From the NCBI GenBank assembly GCA_031769625.1, contig JAUIMM010000519.1, positions 3,157,501-3,221,500 on the forward strand: a stretch of 64,000 bases of DNA, written 5' to 3'. The position numbers were made by a program, and so were the translations under genes. Below, piece after piece: positions 23,163 to 33,581 of the stretch. Under the pieces are notes generated by a model. The model had not been told where the DNA came from. It did not search any database and was given only the letters and a program-made list of their open reading frames with translations. The stretch comes from Taudactylus pleione. Taxonomy: Eukaryota; Chordata; Amphibia; Anura; Myobatrachidae. Positions within the stretch are counted from its first letter, which is position 1, and each line of letters starts with the position of its first letter.

Positions 23163-23882
23163 TACATGCCGTGTATGCAGAGCGCAACATGTGACATCCT
23201 GCTATGAGGAGACCAATCTGTTCCTTCTGAGCAGAAAGTAGTTAATAGAGGCTGGAGATGAACTCTAAGATGATTATCACACAATAATCCCCTCTGGGCG
23301 CACAGCTCATCAGGGCATGAGCAGCAACATAGTGCAGAACTGAAATGACCCTCTGAGCATATTTCTACTTGGAACTCTATTATGCTGGTTGCAAGGCATT
23401 CCGAGACATACAAAGAACATGTGGTGCCTACAGTCACAGCAGTGAGCTCTTCAGCTTATTAATGCACTGGGGCATCACAGCTCTTATCACATAGCACTCA
23501 TACAGAAAGGAGAGGAATACAGTTTTGCTCAAGCAATACTTAAGAAAAGACAAGTAAAATACATTACTTAGAGTCGCTAACCTGCATAGAGCATAGCTAG
23601 TTACCTAAGTTTTTAAAAAACATTTCTCGGAACCACTTAACCCACTAATATTTTTTCTAAAAATGTCCCCAAAATTGTTGTTTTTTTAAAAATGATTAAA
23701 TTATGTAAATAATAGATAATTGAATCTGTATAATTTTTTTTCCTTTAACATTTATGCTGATTTGTTAATAAAATTGTACCGAAGTTTAAATAGCTAATGT
23801 TTATAAAATTCACACAAACATCACAGTGCAGCGCCCGTCTCCCGATCACTGAGGAGGAGCCGGCAGCACAGGTAGAGACTAA
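23163..23882. other. no gene recognised
   Basis: A/T-rich sequence with no identifiable element. Confidence 0.5.
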
Positions 23883-24431
23883 GGCCCTCATTCAGAGCCG
23901 TACGCTCTGAGCAGAGCGCACGCTCTGAATGAGGGCCGGGCTCCATTTTCATGGAGCGTCCTCCTGGACGCTCGTATAGCTGTGGGTCACCACCCACAGG
24001 CTATACGAGCGTGCATTGTGATGGTCGCGATGGTCGAGACCATCGCGACCATCGAATTTGCGAGCCGGAGCCTGCGGTTGAGGTTTTCAACCGCAAGCTC
24101 CGGAGTGATTTTGGCTCTGTCAGAGCCAAAATCACTCCCACTGACATCACTAGTGATGTCAGTGGGCCGGCATCTGACGGGAGGCGTTCCCGTGGGAACG
24201 CCCCCGTCAGGGAGGCACGCCCCTGGCACGCCCACCAAAGGGGGCGTGCTGTCAATCAACATTGACAGCACGCCCCCTTTGATCGGACACAACGAGCGAA
24301 GGACTTTCCTTCGCTCGTCGTGTCTGGCGCATGCGCACGACGGAGCTCCCTCCGTCGTGCGCATGCTCAGTCCATAACATCGACCCACTTGCGAGCGGAC
24401 AGCCGCTCGCGAGTGGGTCTGAATCAGGCCC
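23883..24431 (-). mobile_element. SH element, copy 5; best view of the full hairpin series
   Basis: It starts GGCCCTCATTCAGAGC and ends GTCTGAATCAGGCCC, with TAA at 23880-23882 and 24432-24434. Eleven consecutive hairpins can be read, with arms: GGCCCTCATTCAGAGC; CGCTCGTATAGCTGTGGGT; GATGGTCGCGATGGTC; GAGCCTGCGGTTGA; AGTGATTTTGGCTCTG; CCCACTGACATCACTAGTG; CTGACGGGAGGCGTTCC; AAAGGGGGCGTGCTGTCAAT; GACACAACGAGCGAAGGA; GCGCATGCGCACGACGGAG; GACCCACTTGCGAGCGG. The first pair closes by itself at the left end, and GTCTGAATCAGGCCC forms the other terminus. The whole 549 bp is therefore almost all inverted repeat. No coding capacity. Confidence 0.95.
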
Positions 24432-24434
24432 TAA

Positions 24435-24934
24435 GTCACTCCCTGAGGAATCTCTGAGAGTGCTGGGCATGCCTCCAGAGTGATGAAATTGGGGTGTGCC
24501 ATGAGGCCACGCCCCTATCCACAAAGCCACGCCCCTTACCCACATTCCACACCCCCTTTCCAGGCATGCACAAGGAGTTTATTGGCCACACTGGGTGTCA
24601 CCGACCTCAGTGTTGCCACTGGTAAAATTACCATACGTATTGGTCCTTATACATCTTTCTGCAGCTTTTAGTTAATCTATAGCAGTTAGAAGAAGTCTGG
24701 TGAATTCTGTGTTTTGTTCACAAAAGCCAAATCAGCTAAGCAGAGCTGTTTATTTATGTTAAATACAGCAAAATACATCTGTGGTATCCAGTACGTATAG
24801 TAGGATTGTGAGGGGGTGCGGTCTGACCAAATATTATAATGCTGTGTAACATTAGAGCTGACCAATATCTGGGATTTTGTAATCAAAACCTTTGTAGTGC
24901 AACATGGTTTGCTTGGCTGCAAATTCTGCACTCT
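24435..24934. other. no gene recognised
   Basis: Contains a GC-rich piece with GGCCACGCCCC-type phrases near 24500-24555, probably a repeat fragment. The rest is unassigned. Confidence 0.45.
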
Positions 24935-25382
24935 GGGCCTGTTTCAGAGATGTTTTTGCAGTTGAGCGATTATCTGCATTCGACGCATGCGTCTGAGTCG
25001 CATGGCACATGCATCAATATGCATTACCACAGTCGCTTGCAGCAACCTTTTACTCACAATGTGATTGACAGTCAGAGAGCTTTTGGGAGAGGTAACGGGG
25101 AGTGGCCTGCAAAGAGTGCAGACGTGTTGAAACTGTTTTGGTGGCGTGTCATAGTTTTGGGGCGTCTCACGAACCCGCAGTGAAAGTGTCTATGGCGTCT
25201 CAGTACATGCAGCTATTCTGGGTGACCATAGGGTTACTCAGAACTGCTATAACGGAAGGATCTGTGACCGATGCTGAGTCTTTGTATGCAGTCACTTGGA
25301 TTTGCAAAGCTGCAGGTGGGCGTCTCAATACATATTCGCATATTTTCGCAGCTGCATTAACGTACAACTCTGATACAAGCCC
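24935..25382. mobile_element. diverged relative of the SH-termini family
   Basis: It starts GGGCCTGTTTCAGAGATG and ends CAACTCTGATACAAGCCC. Flanks TCT/TCG differ at one base. The internal sequence lacks the ordered hairpins but has CGCATGCGTC-type phrases found in the copy at 51040. Assignment rests on the termini. Confidence 0.5.
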
Positions 25383-26027
25383 TCGGGCAAAATATGCACC
25401 TAACTCTCAATCAGCCACTGTGAGCCACCTGTTCTTGTATTTCAGTCCACATGGAAATGTGAAAAGTGCAACAATAGTTTTAAAGACCTAAAAAAAAGGT
25501 AAAAGGAGGATAACACTTCAAATGATAAAACAATAAAATAATGCATAAATAATGTTTCGATAAATATGGATCTGCTACACAACCATGCCCCAACCACAAA
25601 CAATGACTAAAGATAATCCCAGGTAGAATTGCTCATTAAAATAAAAGTTCATATTTATTACATGCATTATATGTTTAATGGAAGAGTGCTCTGGGGCTGA
25701 TGTTGAGTTGGACACAAGCCAGCTTGTGTAGCCTAAAATTAGCAACTGTGCATACACTTAAAAAAGGATGTACGCATTTGACGGTATCTGACACTTGCAC
25801 TCGCTGAAGATGGGGGAGGAAGGGTGATCTAACATGTTGCCAGTACAGCAGTGCGTGTAGGTGTGATGATCATGGACAGATGCAGACCAACATGGAGACG
25901 TATATAAACCTGTCAGTAGCCCTATAAATTGTACAAATACACGCCGTTGATAGCTGCAGGCACTTGTTATCCGCTTCAGATTGCAGATTCAACTCTGCAG
26001 CTGATCATTCATTTACTATATTATTAG
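25383..26027. other. no gene recognised
   Basis: A/T-rich sequence without identifiable elements. Confidence 0.5.
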
Positions 26028-26268
26028 GGTGGCTACAGGGCTGCCATTAGAAATTGTGGGGCCCAGGACAGACAAAATAGGCAGGGACCCCCCACCGAAT
26101 CTTGCCCCTTCCTGAAGCTGCATGTGGCTCAGTGATGTTACTGTTTGCAAGGGGACACTCAAAATAGCTGCCTTAATAATATTAGTGCACTTTATCGTAA
26201 TTAAAAACAAAAAAACAAATTTGTTTCAGTATATGACATACTGTACAAGTGATTATATTTAGCCTAAA

Positions 26269-26421
26269 TTTCTACTTCAGGGTCCATAGGGTATCCACAG
26301 GATACCTTGGGGTATAGGTGTGACGTCAGTCGCTGGGCACCATAGAGTTAAGCTTTTCAGCCTCCCAGGATGCACTAGGGTCCCCCTCCTATACCCCGCC
26401 CCCGTGCCAAGGCACCTCAGT
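26269..26421. repeat. DIRS left inverted terminal repeat
   Basis: TTTCTACTTCAGGGTCC through GCACCTCAGTTT. Reverse complement of 29546-29720 with very few differences (for example GTGCCAAGG against GAGCCAAGG), so the copy is young. The outermost bases differ between the two ends, as usual for DIRS. Confidence 0.9.
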
Positions 26422-27354
26422 TTAGTTTGGTGGCCGGCCGGCGTCGGGTGCACCTGTCGGAGTGGGGGCTAGAAGAGCCGCTGAAGCTTTCTTCAGTGCA
26501 GCTGTGGCTGCACATCTGGATGTACAGCATGGACAGTCAGTCCTGACGTCCATGCTGTCTTCCCTACACCCCCGCCGGTACCAGAACGCCGGTACCGATC
26601 CGGGGATGCTGGTGAGCATCTGGGGTCACAGCTAGCGGTGACCCCAGATGTTCCGGACCATGGCCGGATCCAAGGGAGACAAAGGTAAGCAGCGGGGTCC
26701 CGCGGTGGGTCCCCGCTGGTCACATGGTCCTAAGTCCCCAGGCAGGGGGCTCCCTGGGGACTGGCTGCAGCGTGGAGCCAGGCGACCAACCTGCGCTTTC
26801 CACTAACCCCTGGGACAGCGGACCGCAGCAGAGCGGTAGCGCTGCGGCGTCCCAGGGGTTAAATGCATGCCAGGGGAGCGCGCCTTCCCTGTCTCACAGC
26901 CGGCGCCTCCCCCGCTGCACACAGCCCTCTCTGCATGCTGCCGACTAGTCCTGTGGCAGCGCTCCTCCCCCAGGCCAGCCTCCTCTCTGCTCCTCGGCGG
27001 CCATCTTCTCCAGAACGCATGGTGAACACTGCTGGAAGCGCTGGACGGAAGCATCGTGGTCTGGGTCCCCCCCATACCTCTCCTCCGCTGTGGTCAGGTC
27101 TGTGTATGCAGCGCTGTGTCCTACCAGGCCCTGTGTCTGCGTAGTTGAGTGATCAGAGCTGTTAGTGCAGGAATTGATTTTCTTTGCATTGTATGTGACT
27201 GTGCTAGCGCTGATGCCTGTAACTTTTCTCTAAACTGTCAGCTTTATTACTGTCCCTGTTCTTTCTGCTAAGCCCTTGCGGTGTGGTGCTGCAGGGTGGT
27301 CTCTCGCCTATTTAAGTTATAATTGGTGAGAGAGGTCACATACGTGGTGCCATC

Positions 27355-29263
27355 ATGTCCGAAAGTGATTTTCCCCTCCGGCTACAGTGTACTACGTGTA
27401 AAGTACCGTTAGCGGAGTAGGAGGGTAGCGCGGAGGGCCTTTGCCGGCAGTGTTTGTCCATGGCGCGGCCTCTTACGGTTACAGCACTGGTACAGGAGCC
27501 GCCCTGGACTTGTCTCGCTCAGGCGCTTACAGCCTTAGTGGGCCAGTTAGCTCCGCAGCCCGCGTTTACACCGATGGGTTTATCCCAGCAGTCAGTGGTG
27601 TCGTCACCCATGCAGGGTTTCCCATGACAATTGGTGGTACCCCACAGTCTCCCTATTTCCCCGCTCCCGGTTTCTCAGGAGCCAGCGTAGGTTAACTCCC
27701 TAACGAGTTCTGTACAGCACTTGTCGGATGTGTTGCAAGGGGAGTCTGTGATGCGGCCGCATAAACGGCCGGTGGCGTCTCTGTCGGCTCCTTATGAGGA
27801 TGACGAGGGGACGTCTGATGATGGGGAGATTCTGGATCCTTACGATCAGGAACCTCTCCATACTAAGGACGCTGATGCTAAGTCCAAAGTATATATTCCT
27901 GGACTTATTCGGGCGGTCCGCACAGCCTTGGTGATTGAGGACGAAGTTCCCCCAGCGGCTAAATCTAAGTATGCCTTTTTCAAGGATGTGAAGGGCGATG
28001 CCACAGTCTTTCCTCTTTCGGGTCAGTTGGTGGACCATTTAGAGGAGGCGTGGAAACAGCCTGGCAAAAGATACCAGCCGCAGAGACGCCTGGCGGTGGC
28101 TTATCCATTCGCGGATAATTATTTTGCAAAGTGGGAATCCCCTCCACAGGTGGATTCTCACGTGACCCGTCTTGTCCGTAGTGCCACATTGCCGATGCCA
28201 TCCATGTCCTCCCTTAGCAGCGTGGCTGTTGAGACGGCCATGCTGAGGTCCCGGGGGTTTTCCAGCTCTGTGGTGCGTACCATGTTACGAGCTCGGAAAC
28301 CGTCTTCCGCGAGGATATACCATCGCGTGTGGCATACGTTCTTCCAGTGGTGTCGACCGAGAGGTTATGCACCACGGGAGTTTCGTCTGTCTCGAATTCT
28401 CGCCTTCCTGCAAGCGGGACTAGATCATGGGCTTCGCCTTGCTTCTTTGAAGGTACAGGTTTCGGCCCTATCTGTCTGGTTTCACCGTAGGATTGCTACA
28501 ATCCCGGATGTGCGCACCATTTATGCAAGGTGTTCTCCGCATTCAGCCGCCCTTTGTTCCACCTGTAGCGCCTTGGGATTTGGCTGTGGTCCTGAGGGCT
28601 CTCCAAGGACCGCCGTTTGAACCACTGGGCTCAGTGGATCTTAAATGGCTAACAGCTAAGACTGTTTTCCTTCTGGCCATTGCTTCGGCCAGACGTGTTT
28701 CTGAGTTAGGGGCTCTTTCTTGTAGACCCCCTTTCTTGGTTTTTCATGGGAACAGGGCAGTGCTCCACACTCGGCCCGAGTTTCTTCCCAAAGTTGTTTC
28801 CCAGTTTCATGTTAACGAGGAAATCGTTGTTCCGGCCTTTAACTCACCGGGTCTTTCCGTGGGTGAGGCCTCTTTGGATGTTGTGTGGGCCTTAAGGACT
28901 TATATTGACCGCACTTCTTCGTTTAGGAAGTCGGACGCTTTGTTTCTCCTCTATGGCTTCCGTAAAAAGGGTTGGCCTGCTTCAAAGCAAACTTTGGCAC
29001 CCTGGATCCGTATGGCTATTTCTGAAGCTTATCTTCATGAAGGCCTACCGGTCCCTCCTTCTCTGAAGGCTCATTCCACTAGGTCTGTGGGTCCTTCGTG
29101 GGCAGCTCAACGTGGTGCCTCGGCAGTTCAGATCTGCAAGGCTGCTACGTGGTCCTCTGTCCATACCTTCATGAGGTATTACAGGTTTGACACCTTCGCC
29201 TCTCAGGATGCTTCCTTCGGGCAGCGGATTCTCCTTTCTGCACAGGAGCGTCCCCACCCTTAA
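27355..29263 (+). pseudogene. DIRS gag-like region fused to tyrosine recombinase, broken
   Basis: From the ATG at 27355 a gag-like start reads MSESDFPLRLQ with two CxxC pairs (CTTC and CRQC), but an in-frame stop falls at 27418 and another near 27626. From 27721 a 299-codon frame gives the gag C-terminal region (VFPLSGQLVDHLEEAW, then YPFADNYFAKWESPPQVD). It passes directly into a recombinase N-terminal core-binding region (RKPSSARIYHRVWHTFFQWC, residues about 195-215). A one-base shift near 28515-28525 moves the catalytic domain to the frame ending at 29263. That frame shows the tyrosine recombinase residues: Arg in SARRVSELGAL, His-x-x-Arg in KAHSTRSVG, and Tyr in TFMRYYRFD. In a full DIRS, reverse transcriptase and RNase H coding sequence is also present. 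Here gag and recombinase are abutted near 28180-28230, so an internal deletion is inferred. The frameshift and stops mean it is probably not translated as one protein. Confidence 0.88.
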
Positions 29264-29283
29264 AGGATACTGGTTTGGGACAT

Positions 29284-29394
29284 CCCCAAGGTATCCTGTG
29301 GATACCCTATGGACCCTGAAGTAGAAAATATGAGATATGGTAAGAACTTACCCTTGTTATCTCTATTTCTACGAAATCCATAGGGTTCCACAGG
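29284..29394. repeat. DIRS internal complementary region
   Basis: CCCAAGGTATCCTGTGGATA...GAAGTAGAAA is complementary to the left outer end. ATATGAGATATGGTAAGAAC...TCCATAGGGTTCC is complementary to the right outer end. The junction lies near 29328-29332. It starts about 20 bp after the recombinase stop. The ICR is thought to template completion of the circular DNA intermediate. Confidence 0.92.
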
Positions 29395-29545
29395 ACTCCC
29401 GCCCTGTCGCACCTGTGCTGCAGATGGGCTTTGCTCTGGTCACCGGTTTTCCGTCTCCCTCTGGTGAGAATGTGATTCTTGTATGTGTCCAGATCTTTTT
29501 TCTCTCTCTTCCTTCTCCTCCTCCGGCCTATGGCTTGATAACTAA

Positions 29546-29732
29546 CTGAGGTGCCTTGGCTCGGGGGCGGGGTATAGGAGGGGGACCCTAGTGCATCCTG
29601 GGAGGCTGAAAAGCTTAACTCTATGGTGCCCAGCGACTGACGTCACACCTATACCCCAAGGTATCCTGTGGAACCCTATGGACTTCGTAGAAATAGAGAT
29701 AACAAGGGTAAGTTCTTACCATATCTCATATT
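29546..29732. repeat. DIRS right inverted terminal repeat
   Basis: ACTGAGGTGCCTTGGCTCGG through CTCATATT. Pairs with 26269-26421 and extends about 35 bp further with the right-specific end (TAGAAATAGAGATAACAAGG). Confidence 0.9.
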
Positions 29733-30784
29733 ATTATCACTTGTATGCCACATGATGAAACAAATCATCCCATAAATTAAAAGTCTCATTACTTACCTCC
29801 TAGAAGGAGAATCCTTCTGTCTTTCTCCTGGTTTGGCTGGCTTGCTGACACTGCTCCTCCCTCATGCGCGGTTGCTCCTCTGACGGCCTCTGTCCACTTC
29901 CAGCGGCACAGCGTGAACAAAACAAAAAACAAAACTTCATTAGTGGAAGTGGGGGGATCATATAGTCAGGGCCAAGGGCGTAAGTTCACCCCTGTCACTC
30001 GGAGGCAAGTAAGCGTTTGGTTGTGCGACACTGGCCAGCTGAGTGGGCTTGTGAGGCCGGGAAGTTTGCATCCAGGGATGCTCACCCTGGCCTCATCCAT
30101 TAAGGAAAACAGGGCCCCATTTCCAGGAACACAGGTCGTCCTCGCTGCGCATACACAGGTTCCTAATAATTGGGATCTGCATGAAAACCCTGATCTACTT
30201 TAAATGCTGAATCAGCTCATCTGTCGTGGTCTATTTAAAGAGCAAGATAGCGTAATAATGGCATTATAATAGATTAGATACACCTCCAGTATGCTATATA
30301 TATAATAAAATATATCACTCAAAGGGAATAGGTCAATGTAATATAGAATGCAACACTCCCTCCCCCCGCCCTCATTACCTCCTCCCTCTCATAGGGATTT
30401 CTAGTGATACTGCCAGTGCCAACCGTCGCTGCTGCTGCTCTCCCAGCTCCCGTTCACTCCATACAATGACATCCGCCGCGTAAAGCTCCTCTGCACACCC
30501 GCACTTCCGGCTCCTGAAGTGGGGTCGCGGCTGGCTGCTGCGTGACGTCCGCAATCAGCAAACAGTAGGTGCAGCAGAGCAAAGAAGAGGAGCGCCGCTG
30601 ATGCTAACCAGCGCTCCGCTCGGCAGGTCCTCTCCTCTGTTATTTACAGCAGTAGTGTGAGTGGTTAAAGCGGACGGGCCCCCCTCATTCAGCTGATTGT
30701 CCGGGCCCGGGACTGCAGTGCCGGCAGTCCCCCCCTGATGGCGGCCCTGGGTGGCTATAATCTAAACATTGTTTATAGAAATGT

Positions 30785-31020
30785 AGGGGTTCCGAGTTGA
30801 ACTGAGTCCGAGTTCAGAATCACTTTGGGGTTCCGATTCGAACCAAGTCCCGCCTCGGTTTCACGGTCAGCACGGAAGTAAGACTTAAGAACCAAACTTC
30901 GGTTTTGGATTGCATGTAAACAGGTCCAAATTACATGATTTTAGCTGTTTTTTTAATTATTATTTTTAATATATAAAATAAAGATCCAAAACCTAAACCA
31001 AAACACATCTCTAATTTTTT
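30785..31020. mobile_element. fragment of the GAGATGAGC-type hAT family
   Basis: CCGAGTTGAACTGAGTCCGA, CCAAATTACATGATTTTAGC and the end ACACATCTCTAAT match the element at 6852-7239. The left end is altered and no target duplication is clear. Confidence 0.65.
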
Positions 31021-31482
31021 AGTACTTTCATTCATATGCAAAATTATATCTACTATATTAAAGAGGGTGTTTTATTAAAACAAATATAATATTGAACATT
31101 AGAAAAAAGAAGAGTGTATCCAACGCGCTGTCAATTAGCAGCTGGTAGGGGTTGTCAGCCCCAAAATAGCAGTAGGCAAATAAAAAAAAAATTGAGGAGC
31201 CAACACTGGCTAATTAAATAGTTGGACGGATATACAATGTAATGAATAGAAAGTTTAATAAAAGTATATTAAAACACATAAAATATATATCCAGGAAAAA
31301 ATTATAGCATTAATTCCAGACACATAAATAAACAATCAATAGGATCCTGGATTGTTCACTTGGAAAGTAGTGTCCTAGAGCAGAAGCATTTTATATCACA
31401 AGGTATTACCCAGAATTTGTGGATGAAGATCCCAACACAGTTCCTTGTAGCAGCACAGTGTACAGAAGGTGGGAGTTGTTTG
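31021..31482. other. no gene recognised
   Basis: A/T-rich sequence around a hAT-like insertion. Unassigned. Confidence 0.5.
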
Positions 31483-31864
31483 CAGGCCTGCCAACAGCCG
31501 TGGCGGGCCCGGTAATAGGGGGTGTGGCCTAATCGCAGGAGGCATGGCCACGCCCCCTTGCCAAGAAAAAAAAAAGATTTGCAGCAGCGCTGCGCGCTTG
31601 GGGGGGGGCACTCTGAGCCCCCTCAGCCCGGCGCAAAGCCAGGGGGGCGCGATCAGTGTGATTGCTCCCCCCCACAGGCATAGGAGACTGCTGTGGCTGC
31701 TGCTCAGCTGCCATGAGCAGTCTCCAACTGCAGCTCAGCACACGCTGTGTGCTGGGCTGCTGTTAGGGGGGGGAGTGGCACCGGACCCGGGCCCCCACCG
31801 GGCCCCTCAGGAGGCCCAGGCCAGGGTAATCTGTACCTGCTCCCCCCCCCTCTCGGCGCCCCTG
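31483..31864. mobile_element. probable short hAT-type element, GC-rich
   Basis: It starts CAGGCCTGCCAACAG and ends CTCGGCGCCCCTG. Flanks GTTGTTTG and GTTGTATC agree at 6 of 8 positions. Contains a long G-run and GC-rich interior; open frames through it look accidental. Confidence 0.55.
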
Positions 31865-32360
31865 GTTGTATCCATGTGTATCAGCAGATGTTCAAGCTCA
31901 AACTGGAGATAGCTGGCAGTCCAGTGAAATAAGAAGGTTCAGTCCTTATCTGGATCCAAATAAAAGCTGTAATGTTCAGTGGTCCGGAAATAGAGCAAAT
32001 GATATGACTTAACAGGTTTCCCTGTAACGATACTGCCTTTGAACCTCTTTACACCCCTGCCTATACCTTCTGATATCCTGCCTGTAAACCTCTAAGGATG
32101 ACACTGTTTTGCGTACGCAGTTATACAGTAAATAAAGACTCCAGACCTAGAACCTGTGGTTCCAAAGCACAAAGTATTATTCAAGTAAAAGTACAGCAGT
32201 TACACGCTAGTTATAAGTACAATTTGGCGCAAAGGAATTATACAGACCCAAGTACAGTTATACATACGCAGTGCTCTGCACCAGATGTAGGCATCAGCAA
32301 GAAACCCCTCGTCAATCAGCATTCAGCACGAAGACCAGGCACCCAGGGTCAGAGCACACA

Positions 32361-32368
32361 TATTTATA
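32361..32368 (-). promoter_or_regulatory. candidate TATA box in the presumed LTR
   Basis: TATAAATA on the minus strand, about 830 bp into the proposed LTR. Plausible for a U3 promoter but not tested. Confidence 0.35.
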
Positions 32369-33016
32369 CCCCCCAGAAATAAACAACACAATAGAGAAGT
32401 TTGTTGCTAATACCATTGGTCCTAACGGAGAGGGTATATGTTACAAGGCATTTAACAGGTTGGTTCAAATAGACACAGTCCAGCCTCTAACAACTGGTGG
32501 TCTCTGGTTTCCCGCCTCATGCACATCCTAACAGTTGGTCATATAATGTACATTTTGTTGCTTGAAGTCTCTACGGTCCATAAGTTGAGAATGCATGTTG
32601 CGATCTCTCCATCGATATTACCGGAATACTGTTGAGAGAGTACGCATCAGTACAATACCAAACATGGTTACTTATCACGTATAAAACCTTAGTTACGAAA
32701 TAATCTTTGTTTCCTAGCAATTATAATAAATGTGCATACTTGAATCTTATACCTTAAAGCTTATGGAACCTTGCATGTGAATATGTAATGTGTGAGTATG
32801 TGGGGTTTGATGTAAAGATGCTAGTTAACTTGGGGCAGATGCATGTGCATGGAGCTAATATTCAGCGTTTTCATACAAAATCTTATGCATTCGCTAATAT
32901 GCGACTAGTTAACTGCGCAATTGTGCGTATTAATGTGTGTATGAGAAATGGTGTAAGATGCAATCGCATGATGCTAATAGTAATATCGCCACATGTACTA
33001 AAGTGTGAGTTTATCT

Positions 33017-33103
33017 AAAATGGCGCTTGGGCGGACATTCGCAAAATGGCGTTATGCGATCTAATTTCCAAGATGGCGTCTTATGGCCAGTCGCAAGATG
33101 GCG
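33017..33103 (-). promoter_or_regulatory. four regularly spaced YY1-like sites
   Basis: AAAATGGCG at 33017 and 33043, AAGATGGCG at 33070 and 33095. On the minus strand these read CGCCATTTT/CGCCATCTT, matching the known YY1 core. Spacing is 25-27 bp, suggesting a short diverged tandem repeat. They fall in the 5' part (U3) of the proposed LTR. Confidence 0.6.
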
Positions 33104-33581
33104 TCGCTGCGATTCAATTTTAAACTGATCTTGTCTCAGCCAATAATCCAGCTTCGACAGTCCACCCTTTGATAGCGAACAACATGCTATCACAATCTGA
33201 TTTTAAAAAATATTTTACGCTTACATTTATATACTATTTAGTGTTATTATGGGATGGCACAAGGTGGTTCTTAATCCATCAATAATGTGTCTCTGAGTGG
33301 GGACATAAAACTACTATTATACGCACACGCGGATCTTGGAAGATCATGTGCAAGGTGTGGGATACACCAGTCCTATAAAGGCAGTCTTGAAGGGGAATTT
33401 GAGACTTTACATTATCTGAGGTGTTTTAAAAATAACATTTCAATAATACATTCTATGCAGGTCTAAATATAATACATTAAATGATGGTATTTCCTAGTTC
33501 TGGGTTGTAATGCAGTTCTGTATTTACCTCAGTATTCATACTGACCACCATCATAATTTTGTTCTTTCGTTTTACTCTATT

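Larger units (their letters stand above)
26269..29732 (+). mobile_element. DIRS retrotransposon (tyrosine recombinase type), 3.46 kb
   Basis: DIRS elements replicate through a circle and integrate with a tyrosine recombinase; their hallmark is inverted terminal repeats plus an internal complementary region (ICR) that pairs with both outer ends. All are visible. The left terminal repeat runs from TTTCTACTTCAGGGTCC (26269), and the right one ends AGTTCTTACCATATCTCATATT (29732). The repeats are nearly identical inverted copies over about 110 bp beyond their outermost part. The ICR (about 29284-29394) joins the complement of the left end (GGACCCTGAAGTAGAAA) to the complement of the right end (ATATGAGATATGGTAAG). 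No reverse transcriptase, RNase H or methyltransferase region is present, so the copy is non-autonomous. Confidence 0.93.
26036..30749. mobile_element. hAT element with perfect 8-bp duplication, host of a DIRS insertion
   Basis: It starts CAGGGCTGCCATTAG and ends CTGATGGCGGCCCTG, inverted termini. GGTGGCTA is present exactly at 26028-26035 and 30750-30757. Subtracting the DIRS element (26269-29732) leaves about 1.25 kb, with a GC-rich right part (about 30450-30749). I see no transposase frame, so it is non-autonomous. The DIRS insertion came later. Confidence 0.92.
32023..33194 (-). mobile_element. probable 3' LTR of an endogenous retrovirus
   Basis: Read on the minus strand it would begin TGTGATAGCATG at 33194, preceded by an A/T-rich, not purely purine tract, and end CGTTACA at 32023. 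It lies about 390 bp downstream of the env TM remnant, where the 3' LTR is expected. Within it are a cluster of CGCCATCTTG-like sites and a TATAAATA box on the minus strand. I could not find a second LTR, and the left boundary is only a TG/CA guess. Confidence 0.5.

Noticed and set aside
23883..24431. Chain of hairpins read as transcription terminators, tRNA-like genes or integron-type sites
   Set aside because: The hairpins lack terminator T-tracts and tRNA boxes, and the whole chain moves as a unit with target duplications.
30450..30749. CpG island of a host promoter
   Set aside because: GC-rich, but it is the right part of the hAT element ending at 30749; no downstream exon is seen.
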